NCBI GenBank assembly: GCA_049601915.1
Contig: JBMYRB010000004.1
Coordinates: forward strand, 155,995-219,994
Direction: 5' to 3'
DNA from: UBA8079 sp049601915
Lineage (GTDB): Bacteria; Pseudomonadota; Alphaproteobacteria; UBA6615
DNA: 64,000 nt
The notes below the pieces were generated by a model that saw nothing but the letters and a program-made list of their open reading frames with translations, was not told the origin of the DNA and made no database searches. Every line of letters begins with the position of its first letter. Position 1 is the stretch's first letter. Of the stretch, positions 33,436-42,670 are shown in pieces. The position numbers were made by a program, and so were the translations under genes.

Positions 33436-34317
33436 ATGGCGTCCAGTTCCCGATCCGGCAATCATCTCAAGGGCATAGCCATAACGGCCGCGGGCGTGGT
33501 GATCCTGTCGCCGGACGGGCTGATTACCTCCCTCATCGCCGCGGACATCCGAACCTCGCTATTCTGGCGCGGCCTCCTACTGGGCATCGCCATGACGCTG
33601 TTCCTGCTGGTCCGCTACCGCGGCGATGTCAAACGAATCGTCGGCCGATTGCGCCGGCGCGCCGACCTGGCCGTTGCGGTGCTGTTCGCTGCCTCTTCGG
33701 TCGGCTGGGTCACCGCCATTACGCTGACCAGCGTCGCCAACACCCTGTTTATCGTCGCCTGCACGCCTTTGTTCGCGGCCATGCTCGCACGCATCTTTCT
33801 GGGCGAGCGCGTGCCCCGGCGTACGCTCCTGACGATCATCATCGCGATCGGCGCCATGGCCGTTATTTTCGCCGAGGGCCTGGGTCGGGGGGACCTGGGC
33901 GGCAATCTCGCGGCGGTGGCGACGGCGTTCGTCTGGGCCGGGATGGTGGTGGTGCTCAGCCATGCGCAGATTGAGGACCCGGCCCCCGCCATGGCGCTCA
34001 GCGGCTACATGGTCGCCGCCGTGGCCCTCATCGTGGCGCCGACGATCTCGATCATTGCCCTCGATATGCTGTGGCTCGGCCTGCTCGGCTTCGTCGTCCT
34101 GCCGATTTCCTTCTTCATGATCATGCTCGGCCCGCGCCACCTGCCGGCGGCCGAGGTCAGCCTGATCATGCTCCTGGAGGCCGTGCTCGGGCCGATCTGG
34201 GCGTGGTGGTTCATCGACGAGACGCCGACACCGCTGTCTCTGATCGGCGGCGCGGTGATCGTCGGGACACTCGCAATCCATTTCACGATCGGGCTGGGAA
34301 AAGACCGACATGCCTGA
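33436..34317 (+). CDS. EamA/DMT-family transporter
   Basis: A 293-residue membrane protein with about ten helices in two EamA halves; RGLLLGIAMTLFLLVRY and LTSVANTLFIVACTPLFAAMLARIFLGERV mark the first half, and SLIMLLEAVLGPIWAWW the second. ATG 33436 is chosen because similarity begins at ...HLKGIAITAAGVVILSPDG; in-frame ATGs at 33343 and 33373 are alternatives. The substrate is unknown. It is divergent from rpsD. Confidence 0.82.
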   Translation: MASSSRSGNHLKGIAITAAGVVILSPDGLITSLIAADIRTSLFWRGLLLGIAMTLFLLVRYRGDVKRIVGRLRRRADLAVAVLFAASSVGWVTAITLTSVANTLFIVACTPLFAAMLARIFLGERVPRRTLLTIIIAIGAMAVIFAEGLGRGDLGGNLAAVATAFVWAGMVVVLSHAQIEDPAPAMALSGYMVAAVALIVAPTISIIALDMLWLGLLGFVVLPISFFMIMLGPRHLPAAEVSLIMLLEAVLGPIWAWWFIDETPTPLSLIGGAVIVGTLAIHFTIGLGKDRHA

Positions 34318-34397
34318 CGCGCCCGTCATCCAAATCCGGAACGTCGTCGCCCACGTAGGACTTCAGGAGCGACTAATAATTCTCGAGGCGGCGTATC

Positions 34398-34798
34398 ATG
34401 ACCATCATACCAGTCTATGCGGGCCTGCTGACCCTGTTTTTCGTGTTTCTTAGCACCCGGGTGATTGCGCAACGATGTACCGCCCATGTCGGGCTCGGCG
34501 ACGGCGGCGACCGATTTTTGCTTCGCCGTTTGCGGGTGCACGGCAACTTCGCCGAATACATCCCCCTGATCCGGCTATTGATGGGTTTAACTGAACTTCA
34601 GGGCACGCCAGCGACGGTGTTGCATTCGATCGGCATCATGACGATCGGGGGTCGCCTCGCACATGCCGGGGGCGTCAGCCGTGAACCGGAGATTCCGCGC
34701 CTTCGCGTGGCCGGCATGGTGCTCACTTTCGCGGCGATAATCGTCGGGGCCTCACCAACCTGGGGCTGGGGGCAGGCCTTGCGGCATTGCTCGGCTAG
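34398..34798 (+). pseudogene. MAPEG-family membrane protein, frameshifted at the 3' end
   Basis: About 115 residues of a MAPEG-family protein (glutathione S-transferase/leukotriene-synthase superfamily) are readable: IIPVYAGLLTLFFVFLS, RVHGNFAEYIPL and RLAHAGGVSREPE. Near 34746-34752 (GGGGCCTCACC) a single base is missing; in the next frame the expected end LTNLGLGAGLAALLG is readable up to TAG 34796. The broken frame would otherwise run into trmJ. Only the last helix is affected. A real deletion or a homopolymer sequencing error would look the same. Confidence 0.75.
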
Positions 34799-35613
34799 TC
34801 CTCGGCCTCGCCGCCTTCGAGTTCGCGCCGGCGCTTCGCGTTCTGGGTGTTCTGCCAGCTCCGCGTCAGGGCGCTGATCATTCCCTGGAAGGTCCGGACC
34901 TCCTGATCGGTCAGGCGCGCGCGCTGCAGCATGGACATCAGGTTTCGCATCACGGTTGGGCGCAGGTCGGGCGCGCGGAAAAAACCGCCCGCGTCCAGCT
35001 CCGTCTCCAAGCGATCAAACAGCGCCGCCAGCTCTCCCTTCTCCGCGAGCCGGGTTCCCGACATCGAGAGCGCGTCCGGCGGCGTCTCATCGCCGGCCGT
35101 GTACCATTCGTAAGCGACGAGCAGCACAGCCTGGGCCAGGTTGAGCGAGGAATAGGCGGGGTTCAGCGGTACCGAGATGATCCGGTCGGCCAGCGCCACA
35201 TGATCATTCGTCAGGCCCGAGCGCTCCGGCCCGAACAACACGCCGATCTCCTCGCCGCGCGCCTGTGCCGCACGCATGTCGGCCGCCGCGTCGCGCGGGG
35301 TCATCACCCGCACGGTCAGCTCGCGCGGGCGTGCGGTGGTGGCATACACCGCCGTCAGGTCCGCCACAGCCTCTTCTGCAGTGGCGAAGACCTGCACGCC
35401 GTCGAGGACCTGGGTCGCGCCCGCGGCCATCGGCTCGGCCTTGGCATTGGGCCAGCCTTCGCGCGGATCGACCAGGGACATCCGGTCGAGCCCGCAGTTC
35501 AGCATGGCGCGCGCCACGGCGCCCACATTCTCGCTGAGTTGCGGCTCGATCAGGACGACGCGCGGCCCGCCCAGCGTCGGCGATTTTGTGCGGTCCGTGC
35601 CCGCCATCAGCAA
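34795..35613 (-). CDS. trmJ: tRNA/rRNA 2'-O-methyltransferase, TrmJ type
   Basis: A 272-residue SPOUT methyltransferase. GPRVVLIEPQLSENVGAVARAM carries motif I, LFGPERSGLTND motif II, and VPLNPAYSSLNLAQAVLLVAYEW motif III with the knot. TrmJ methylates position 32 in the anticodon loop of tRNAs. The C-terminal helical extension (RRELEGGEAED) is normal. ATG 35613 or 35607 may be used. It is convergent with the MAPEG remnant, with a short overlap. Confidence 0.92.
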   Translation of the reverse strand: MLMAGTDRTKSPTLGGPRVVLIEPQLSENVGAVARAMLNCGLDRMSLVDPREGWPNAKAEPMAAGATQVLDGVQVFATAEEAVADLTAVYATTARPRELTVRVMTPRDAAADMRAAQARGEEIGVLFGPERSGLTNDHVALADRIISVPLNPAYSSLNLAQAVLLVAYEWYTAGDETPPDALSMSGTRLAEKGELAALFDRLETELDAGGFFRAPDLRPTVMRNLMSMLQRARLTDQEVRTFQGMISALTRSWQNTQNAKRRRELEGGEAED

Positions 35614-35746
35614 ATTCCTTCAAACAGCATTCCAACCCCGATCTACGTCGCGACATTCACCTTCGGCGCAGATGATGCAACAATCTGGTCCGCAAATTAC
35701 CGCTTCCAGCGCATGTTTCGCACGCAAGAAGGCACGCCGGCACCCC

Positions 35747-36517
35747 ATGGCCAAGAACACGACATCGTCGGGACGCACTGTCGAGCGGGGGCTCGATGTC
35801 CTCGAATGCCTGCGCGAAGCCGGTACGCCGCTCTCTTTAGTCGAAATCTGTCGGATGACAAACCTGCATCCGGCCACCGCACATCGAATTCTCGCCGTCC
35901 TCGAGCGTCGGAACTATGTCTACCGCAACGCCCGGTCCCGCCGATACGAGCTCGGCTTCCACTCCTACTATCTGGGCCAGACCAGCGACGCGATCCTGGT
36001 CACTGCCGAACGGACCCGGCCGGCGCTGCAGCAACTCGCGACCGAGTTCGGCGTCACCGCGTCGTTCGGCGCGCGCGAAGGAACGCGGGTCAACCTGCTT
36101 GCCCAGGCGCGGGCCGACGAGAGCGACGATCCCCTGTCCGGCTTCGAGCAGTATGTCGATGCCCACGCCTCATCGATCGGCAAGGTGCTGCTGACCAGAT
36201 TGCCCGACACCGATATCCGCCGCCTGTATCGCGATGTCCCGCTAAACCGCTACACTCGCCGGACCATCGGATCGATCGACCGGCTGGCGCGGGAGATCGT
36301 CACGATACGCGAGCAGGGATACGCCATGGACGATGGCGAGTTGCGGGAAAACCTGTTCGGCCTCGCGGTGCCGCTGATTAATCAGGTGGGCGAGATCAAT
36401 CTGGCATTCTGGCTGTCTTACAACGGTCGTCGGGAAGAACCACGCAATCTTCGTGCGGCCCTCGCCCGCACCAAGTCGATCAGCGAGAGCATCAGCGCCT
36501 ATCGGACCATCGGCTGA
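35747..36517 (+). CDS. IclR-family transcriptional regulator
   Basis: A 256-residue regulator. The N-terminal winged helix-turn-helix is at about residues 10-70 (LSLVEICRMTNLHPATAHRILAVLERRNYV), followed by the IclR ligand-binding domain with SSIGKVLLTRLPD and DDGELRENLFGLAVPL. IclR proteins usually control degradation genes in response to a pathway compound. The start MAKNTTSSGRTVERG at 35747 is chosen; upstream frame extends but overlaps trmJ. It may regulate the OsmC and LLM genes downstream. Confidence 0.9.
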   Translation: MAKNTTSSGRTVERGLDVLECLREAGTPLSLVEICRMTNLHPATAHRILAVLERRNYVYRNARSRRYELGFHSYYLGQTSDAILVTAERTRPALQQLATEFGVTASFGAREGTRVNLLAQARADESDDPLSGFEQYVDAHASSIGKVLLTRLPDTDIRRLYRDVPLNRYTRRTIGSIDRLAREIVTIREQGYAMDDGELRENLFGLAVPLINQVGEINLAFWLSYNGRREEPRNLRAALARTKSISESISAYRTIG

Positions 36518-36612
36518 CTAATATTTTCATTGGATGAAAACCATACGGGCTTGGATTAGGTCGCATTTTCCCGGCGCGCCATGATCTTCGGGCGATTTGG
36601 GAAACTGCAAAC

Positions 36613-37107
36613 ATGTCCGAAGCCCTGAAGAAGTCCTTCACAGCCGTATTCGATTGCGAAGCGCGCGCCGTTGGCAAAATGCGCTCGGAAATGACCGTAC
36701 ACTGGCGCGAGCCCCGGCAGCAGAGCTGGGAGATGGCCGCCGACGAGACCGGATTCCAGGGCGGCGACGGCTCCGCGCCCCTGCCGATGGCCTATTTCAT
36801 GGCCGGGCTGACCAGCTGCCTGATGACCCAGCTGCGCGCATTCGCCAAGAAAATGCGGATCGATGTGCGCGACGCCGTCGTGAATTGTCACGCCGAGTGG
36901 GACGCGACCATCGAGAGGCGCGCGCCCTATGTCGCAGCTCCGAAAGACGTGCGCATGGATATCGAGTTCGACAGCGACGCGCCGGTGGAAGACCGTCTGC
37001 GGCTCATCGAGGCCGCTAAAAAGGGATGCTTCATCGAGGCCATCGTGCGCGAGCCGACCTTTGTCGCCCGCCGCCTGAAGACCGAAGGCGGCTGGGTCGA
37101 CACCTGA
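36613..37107 (+). CDS. OsmC-family protein
   Basis: A 164-residue OsmC/Ohr-fold protein. MAYFMAGLTSCLMTQLRAFAKK contains the first conserved Cys, and AAKKGCFIEAI the second, the pair used in organic hydroperoxide reduction in this superfamily. Both Cys are kept, so it may be an active peroxidase. It lies 96 bp after the IclR gene and 45 bp before the LLM oxidoreductase gene on the same strand. Confidence 0.87.
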   Translation: MSEALKKSFTAVFDCEARAVGKMRSEMTVHWREPRQQSWEMAADETGFQGGDGSAPLPMAYFMAGLTSCLMTQLRAFAKKMRIDVRDAVVNCHAEWDATIERRAPYVAAPKDVRMDIEFDSDAPVEDRLRLIEAAKKGCFIEAIVREPTFVARRLKTEGGWVDT

Positions 37108-37151
37108 TCAAGAAACAACGACAAAGTTGAATATTCCGGGAGGAACGGACC

Positions 37152-38387
37152 ATGGCAAAGCCCAAAGTAATCGTTCAGTTGTATCCGATGATTCCCACCG
37201 ACGGGGAGGAGGACCGCAAGGCCCGTGCGCCCGTGGGTGCCGACAGCGACGCCTATTACAAGGCGGTCCACGAATGGACGGACATCGTCAAGGCCGCCGA
37301 CGAGATGGGCGTGTGGGGGATGTCAACGATCGAGCATCACCTCCATTCGGAGGGATATGAAGTTGGCCCCAACCCCGGCGTGCTCAACGCCCACTGGGCC
37401 GCCCACACCAAGAATATGCATGTGGGCGCGCTGGGCTATGTGCTCGCGACCCAGGACCCCATCCGCGTGGCCGAAGAGACCGCTATCATCGACCATCTGA
37501 CACACGGCAAATACTTCGTGGGCTTCGCGCGCGGTTACCAGAAGCGCTGGACCGATATTCTGGGCCAGGCGTCCGACGCCCCGGCATCGACCTCCGACGG
37601 CAGCGCCGCCGACATCCTGAACCGGCAGATCTTTGAGGAACGCCTCGAGATGATCGTGGATTGCTGGACCAAGGATTCGATCGAGCTCAACGGCCAGTTC
37701 TACCAGGCTCCCTATCCGATCGAGACCGGTGTCCAGGGCTATCCCGGCGATGATATCGCGCGGGCCGCCGGTGCCGAGGGCGAGGTCGATGAAGACGGCA
37801 ACATCCGGCGGATCTGCGTCGTCCCGAAGCCCTTCCAGAAGCCTCATCCGCCGGTGTTCATCGGCGTGCACAAGAGCCCCGAGACCATCGAATACTGCGC
37901 CCGGAACGGCTTCCACCCCTGCTACTTCAACCCGACCGACATCGTGATCGATCTGGCGAAGATGTATCTCGAGGAGGCCAACAAGGCCGGCCTCAACCTA
38001 CAGCTCGGCGAACGGCAAAACATCGTCCGCCAGACGCGCATCGCCCCCAACCGGGACGAGTTCAAACGCCGGGTGATGAAGTACGACATCGACATCTTCA
38101 AGAACTTCTACTCGGCCTTCGCCAGCCACAACGTGGAACGGGCGGACCCGAGCGACGAGGCCGCATTCGCGGCCATGCAGAACACCAGCTTCTTGACCGG
38201 CGGCACGGTGGACGATGCGATTGCCTACTGGCGCGGCATCTTCGACCAGGCGCCGTTCGAATACATCACCCTGATCTGGCATTTCGCCCAGCAGCCCAAG
38301 GACCTGGTGCTGGAGGAAATGCAGCTATTCATGGAAAAAGTTCTGCCCGAGCTCGACGTGCCCGACTACGCCGTCGCGGCGGAGTAG
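37152..38387 (+). CDS. LLM-class flavin-dependent oxidoreductase
   Basis: A 411-residue luciferase-like monooxygenase-fold protein. STIEHHLHSEGYE and LGYVLATQDPIRVAEETAIIDHLTHGKYFVGFARGY are typical of the bacterial luciferase superfamily, and the long KPFQKPHPPVFIG segment follows. Such enzymes use FMNH2 (or F420) to oxidise small organic compounds. It may belong with the IclR and OsmC genes upstream. The substrate is not deducible. Confidence 0.88.
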   Translation: MAKPKVIVQLYPMIPTDGEEDRKARAPVGADSDAYYKAVHEWTDIVKAADEMGVWGMSTIEHHLHSEGYEVGPNPGVLNAHWAAHTKNMHVGALGYVLATQDPIRVAEETAIIDHLTHGKYFVGFARGYQKRWTDILGQASDAPASTSDGSAADILNRQIFEERLEMIVDCWTKDSIELNGQFYQAPYPIETGVQGYPGDDIARAAGAEGEVDEDGNIRRICVVPKPFQKPHPPVFIGVHKSPETIEYCARNGFHPCYFNPTDIVIDLAKMYLEEANKAGLNLQLGERQNIVRQTRIAPNRDEFKRRVMKYDIDIFKNFYSAFASHNVERADPSDEAAFAAMQNTSFLTGGTVDDAIAYWRGIFDQAPFEYITLIWHFAQQPKDLVLEEMQLFMEKVLPELDVPDYAVAAE

Positions 38388-38399
38388 GCCCCAGCCACC

Positions 38400-39403
38400 C
38401 TATTTGTAGAGCGTGCCGTCGGGGTTGAAGGCGTTGAAGGCGAAAGCGAACGTCATGTCGTGGATCGCGTCTCGCAGGCCCACCGGCGTCTTGCGCTGGA
38501 CCGTGACATAGCCGATGTCGCGGCCCTCCTTGATGTAGGAGATATCCAGCACGGACAGCTGCCCGGTCTGCCAGGTCAGGACCAGATCACCGGCCTCAAT
38601 GCGCTTTTCAGATTTCAGCCGGTCGAGTGTCCAGGCCTGGTCACCCACGGCGACCACATAGGCCATGGGCGCAATGCCCTCGGGCAACGGGACGTCGGGG
38701 AACAGCGGCGCTTCCGACGTGTCATAGCCGTGATACGGGTTCACCGCGTAGTTCCGGGCGAAGAAGGGCGGACGCTCGAGAATATCGGCATCCGGAAACG
38801 CCGCGGCGAAGATGCCGAACGGCTCGACCCGGCTGGGCAGGATGGTAAGCTGGGTCCCGGTCAACGCGCCGACAATTCCCTCACCCGTGAATTGCTGCCA
38901 CCAGCTTCCGGTCTGGCGGTCATACATGACGGGATCCGAGAAACGTAGATTGCCGGTGGTGCCGAAATCGAGCACCCGGTCGTCGACGCGACGGTCGAAC
39001 ACGATGGCCGTGTTGCACAGGGGCAATAGGTCGCGGCGATCGGCACGCCGCCGATCTCATCGTTCACAATCTCATGTCAGATCAGGACCGACAGGAGGCA
39101 AACGCGGGTCTGGCCGTTGACGGTGACGCGTATCATTGGCTCGCGCGCATCATGCACCAGCCGGCCTTTTTCCAGACCGCCGATGGTCGGCTTGTCAATC
39201 GCCGGGATCACATCCTTCCCGATGCCGCCGGAGAAAATCTCGCCGAGACCGACGCTGTTCTTTGTGAAATCCGTACGCGGCCAGTCCTTCTCCCACTGGT
39301 CGAGATCGGCCAACGCGACCGGCATGGCGAACGCCATCGCGGCGATGCCAAACAGGAATGCCAATGCATTGACGCGCAGAAGTACCGGCAAGCGAGCGTT
39401 CAT
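38400..39403 (-). pseudogene. DUF3179 protein with nonsense codon and frameshift
   Basis: The protein starts with a signal peptide (MNARLPVLLRVNALAFLFG...) and reads to TGA at 39077-39079, in the place of Trp in the family's LxWHEIVNDxxGG motif (here VLI-stop-HEIVNDEIGG). Shortly after, in TATTGCCCC-TGTGCAAC near 39018-39024, one C is missing (the family has YCPLCNTA). The rest, VFDRRVDDRVLDFGTTGNLRF and WWQQFTGEGIVG, runs in frame to 38400. Total length is 1004 bp, one base short of a whole number of codons. DUF3179 has no known activity. Confidence 0.85.
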
Positions 39404-39504
39404 GATCTTGTCTCCCTGGCCACGTTTCTGGCCACGCGCCAACCTACCGCGCCTGCCGGCAGTGCGCGCATGACAAGGGCTTCAATTCGGTGTGATCGAA
39501 ACGG

Positions 39505-41094
39505 CTAATTTTGCCGCTGAAGCAGCTTGTAGACGATGGCATCGTCGAGGGCTTCGTAGGCCGCATCGATGATGTTGGGCGAGATCCCCACCGTCCCCCA
39601 GCGCAAGCCGGTGTCGTCGGAAGATTCGATCATCACCCGGGTCACCGCCGCGGTCGCCTGTTGCGGCGTCAGGATGCGAACCTTAAAGTCCACCAGACGC
39701 ATCGCTTCCAGCTCGGGATAGGCCGGCAGCAATGACTTGCGCATCGCATCGTCAAGCGCGTTGACCGGGCCGTTGCCTTCGGCTACCTGCATGGAATGGG
39801 TATCCCCGACCTGCATCTTCACAACGGCCTGGCTGATCGTGGTCACATCGCCCTTGGCGTTAAACCGCCGCTCGACCTCGGAGCGAAAGCTCTCGACCCG
39901 GTAGAATTCCGGCACCTCACCCAGGGCGCGCCGCGCGAGAAGCTCGAAGCTCGCCTCGGCGCCGTCATAGGTGTAACCCTCGAACTCGCGCGCCTTCACG
40001 TCCTCGACCAGGTGTGAAATCCGCGGGTCCTTGCTCTCGACCTCGATCCCTGCATCCGACAGACGCGAGAGAATGTTCGAACGCCCGGCCTGGTCCGAGA
40101 CCACGATATGGCGAGCGTTGCCGACGCTCTCGGGATCGACATGTTCATAGGTCGCCGGGTCTTTCTGTACCGCCGAGACATGCAACCCGCCCTTATGGGT
40201 AAACGCCGCCTCGCCCACATAGGGCGCGGTGCGGTCCGGCGCCCGGTTGAGCAGCTCATCGAGCAGTCTCGAGATATGGGTCAGGCGCTGGAGACCGTCA
40301 TCGTCGAGCCCGGTTTCATAGGCGCCGTCATATTTGAGCATCAGGTTGGGCAGGATGGTGACCAGGTTGGCATTGCCGCAGCGCTCACCCAGCCCGTTGA
40401 GTGTTCCCTGCACATGGCGCACCCCCGCCTCGACCGCGGCCAGGGTGTTGGCAACGGCATTGCCGGTGTCGTCATGGGTATGAATGCCGACATGATCCCC
40501 GGGGACATGGGTCAGCACCTCGGTGACGATTCTCGTGATCTCGTTGGGCAAGGTGCCGCCATTGGTGTCGCACAGCACCACCCAGCGCGCACCGGCATCA
40601 TGGGCCGCCTTGATGCAAGACAGGGCATATTCCGGGTTCGCCTTATAACCGTCGAAGAAATGCTCGGCGTCGAACAGCACCTCGTCCTTGCGGGTGGCGG
40701 CATAGGCGATGCTCTCTCCGATCATCGCGACATTGTCATCAAGCGGGATGCCGAGAGCGAGATCGACATGGAAATCCCAGGTCTTGCCGACCATGCAGAT
40801 GCTGTCGGCTGCCGTGGAAATCAGGCCGTTGACACCCGGATCATTGGCCGCGCTGTGATCCGGCCGCCGGGTCATGCCGAAGGCGGTGAAGCGTGCGTTC
40901 TTCAGGCCGGGGGAGGTCTCGAAGAAGGCATCGTCGACCGGGTTGGCTCCGGGCCAGCCGCCCTCCACATAGTCGATCCCCACCTCGTCCAGCGCGCGGG
41001 CGATCGCGCGCTTGTCATCGACCGAAAAATCCACGCCGCGGGTCTGCGCACCGTCGCGCAGGGTGGTATCGAAGGTATGGATACGCTCGGCCAT
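39505..41094 (-). CDS. cimA: (R)-Citramalate synthase
   Basis: A 529-residue member of the isopropylmalate/homocitrate synthase family. The TIM barrel has FDTTLRDGAQTRGV, GGWPGANP and HTHDDTGNAVANTLAAVEAG, and a C-terminal LeuA-type allosteric domain follows. The length and the GGWPGANP motif fit CimA, which makes citramalate from pyruvate and acetyl-CoA for threonine-independent isoleucine synthesis. It is 3 bp from cysS on the same strand. A role as a homocitrate or isopropylmalate synthase is less likely. Confidence 0.9.
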   Translation of the reverse strand: MAERIHTFDTTLRDGAQTRGVDFSVDDKRAIARALDEVGIDYVEGGWPGANPVDDAFFETSPGLKNARFTAFGMTRRPDHSAANDPGVNGLISTAADSICMVGKTWDFHVDLALGIPLDDNVAMIGESIAYAATRKDEVLFDAEHFFDGYKANPEYALSCIKAAHDAGARWVVLCDTNGGTLPNEITRIVTEVLTHVPGDHVGIHTHDDTGNAVANTLAAVEAGVRHVQGTLNGLGERCGNANLVTILPNLMLKYDGAYETGLDDDGLQRLTHISRLLDELLNRAPDRTAPYVGEAAFTHKGGLHVSAVQKDPATYEHVDPESVGNARHIVVSDQAGRSNILSRLSDAGIEVESKDPRISHLVEDVKAREFEGYTYDGAEASFELLARRALGEVPEFYRVESFRSEVERRFNAKGDVTTISQAVVKMQVGDTHSMQVAEGNGPVNALDDAMRKSLLPAYPELEAMRLVDFKVRILTPQQATAAVTRVMIESSDDTGLRWGTVGISPNIIDAAYEALDDAIVYKLLQRQN

Positions 41095-41097
41095 CGC

Positions 41098-42489
41098 CTA
41101 ACCCTCGCGTCGCCAGGTCGTACCGCCGGCGCCATCCTCAAGAACGATCCCCTTGGCGGTGAGTTCGTCGCGGATCTCGTCTGCCCGGGCAAAATCCCTG
41201 GCCGCCCGCGCGGCAATGCGTTCCGCGATCAACGCGTCAATCGCAGCATCGCCTTCACCCTGGAACCAGACGTCGGGGTCGGCCTGCAGCAGCCCCAGGA
41301 GACGCCCTGCAGCCTTGAGTGAGCCGGTTGCCATCAGCACATCCTCAGGGGACTCCGCCGCGAACGCAGCGTCGGCCTCGACATGCAGGCCGGCGATGGC
41401 CAGCGGCGTGTTGAGGTCGTCATACACCGCATCCGAGACAGCGCCGTGCACCTCGTAAGGATGATCGCCTTCGGAAAGGCCGGCGTCAGACAGCGCAGCC
41501 TCGCGCAGCGCGAGCGCCCGATAGAAGCGGTTCAACTCCTGACGCGCCTCGCGGACACCGTCCTTGGTGAAATCGAGGGGTTGCCGGTAATGAGACTTCA
41601 GCAAGGCGAGACGCAGGGCCTCGCCGGGAAACTCGTCCAGCAGATCGGTGACGGTGTAGAAATTGCCTAGGGACTTGGACATCTTCTCGCCTTCGCTCAT
41701 CAGGTAACCGTTATGCATCCAGTAGCGCGCGAAGCTCTCGTCGGGACGTGCGCATCGGGACTGGGCGATCTCGTTCTCATGATGGGGGAACACCAGATCG
41801 ACGCCGCCGCCATGGATATCGAAGGAACGGCCCAGATGCTCCTCGCTCATGGCCGAACATTCTAGGTGCCAGCCCGGGCGGCCTCGCCCCCAGGGGCTCT
41901 CCCATCCGGGCTGCGCGTCACTTGAGGGCTTCCACAAGACGAAATCCGCTGGATCGCGCTTGTAGGGTGCCACCTCGACCCGCGCACCGGCGATCATCTC
42001 GTCGCGGTTGCGGCCTGAGAGCTGCCCGTAGTCCGGCATCGCCGGGACATGGAACAGCACATGGCCTTCGGCGGCATAGGCATGCTCCGAAGCGATGAGT
42101 GTCTCCATGAGCGAGATCATCTGCGGGATGTGGTCGGTTGCGCGCGGTTCCACGTCAGGTATCGCACAGCCCACCGCGGCGGCGGCCGCATGGAAGTTCT
42201 CGGTCGTGCGCGCGGTCAGCACATCGATGTCTTCGCCATTTTCCGCCGCACGCTCGATGATCTTGTCGTCCACATCGGTGATGTTGCGCACATAGGTGAC
42301 GTTCGCGTCGCCATAGGCGTCGCGCAACACGCGGGACAACACGTCGAACACCACCAGCGGGCGCGCGTTGCCGATATGGATGTCGTCATAGACCGTCGGC
42401 CCGCACACATACATGCGCACATTGGCCGCATCGATGGGCTTGAAGGCCTCTTTCTGGCGCGTGTAGGTGTTGTGGAGATGAAGGGTCAT
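41098..42489 (-). CDS. cysS: Cysteinyl-tRNA synthetase
   Basis: A 463-residue class I synthetase. The HIGH-like IHIGNARPL follows the zinc Cys in YVCGPTVYD; further zinc ligands are in ECSAMS and VFPHHENEIAQS; KMSKSLGNF is the second signature. It charges tRNA-Cys. It is the first gene of a cysS-cimA pair. Length and all motifs look normal. Confidence 0.97.
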   Translation of the reverse strand: MTLHLHNTYTRQKEAFKPIDAANVRMYVCGPTVYDDIHIGNARPLVVFDVLSRVLRDAYGDANVTYVRNITDVDDKIIERAAENGEDIDVLTARTTENFHAAAAAVGCAIPDVEPRATDHIPQMISLMETLIASEHAYAAEGHVLFHVPAMPDYGQLSGRNRDEMIAGARVEVAPYKRDPADFVLWKPSSDAQPGWESPWGRGRPGWHLECSAMSEEHLGRSFDIHGGGVDLVFPHHENEIAQSRCARPDESFARYWMHNGYLMSEGEKMSKSLGNFYTVTDLLDEFPGEALRLALLKSHYRQPLDFTKDGVREARQELNRFYRALALREAALSDAGLSEGDHPYEVHGAVSDAVYDDLNTPLAIAGLHVEADAAFAAESPEDVLMATGSLKAAGRLLGLLQADPDVWFQGEGDAAIDALIAERIAARAARDFARADEIRDELTAKGIVLEDGAGGTTWRREG

Positions 42490-42670
42490 CTTGGGTTCCC
42501 GGAGTTGTATGCGGTGTGCGCGCGGATCATCCGCGCGCGGACAGGACCTGTCAGGCGGTAATTCGCCCGACCCCGCAGTGGGTGCGGCTGCAACATCGAT
42601 GGGAACAAATTATCATCACGCGCGGTGTATACCCCGCCCGGGAAAGCAAAGCAATTCAGAGGGTTGCCGA

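Noticed and set aside
39077..39079. Selenocysteine in the DUF3179 gene
   Set aside because: The position is a conserved Trp of WHEIVND, and a frameshift follows.
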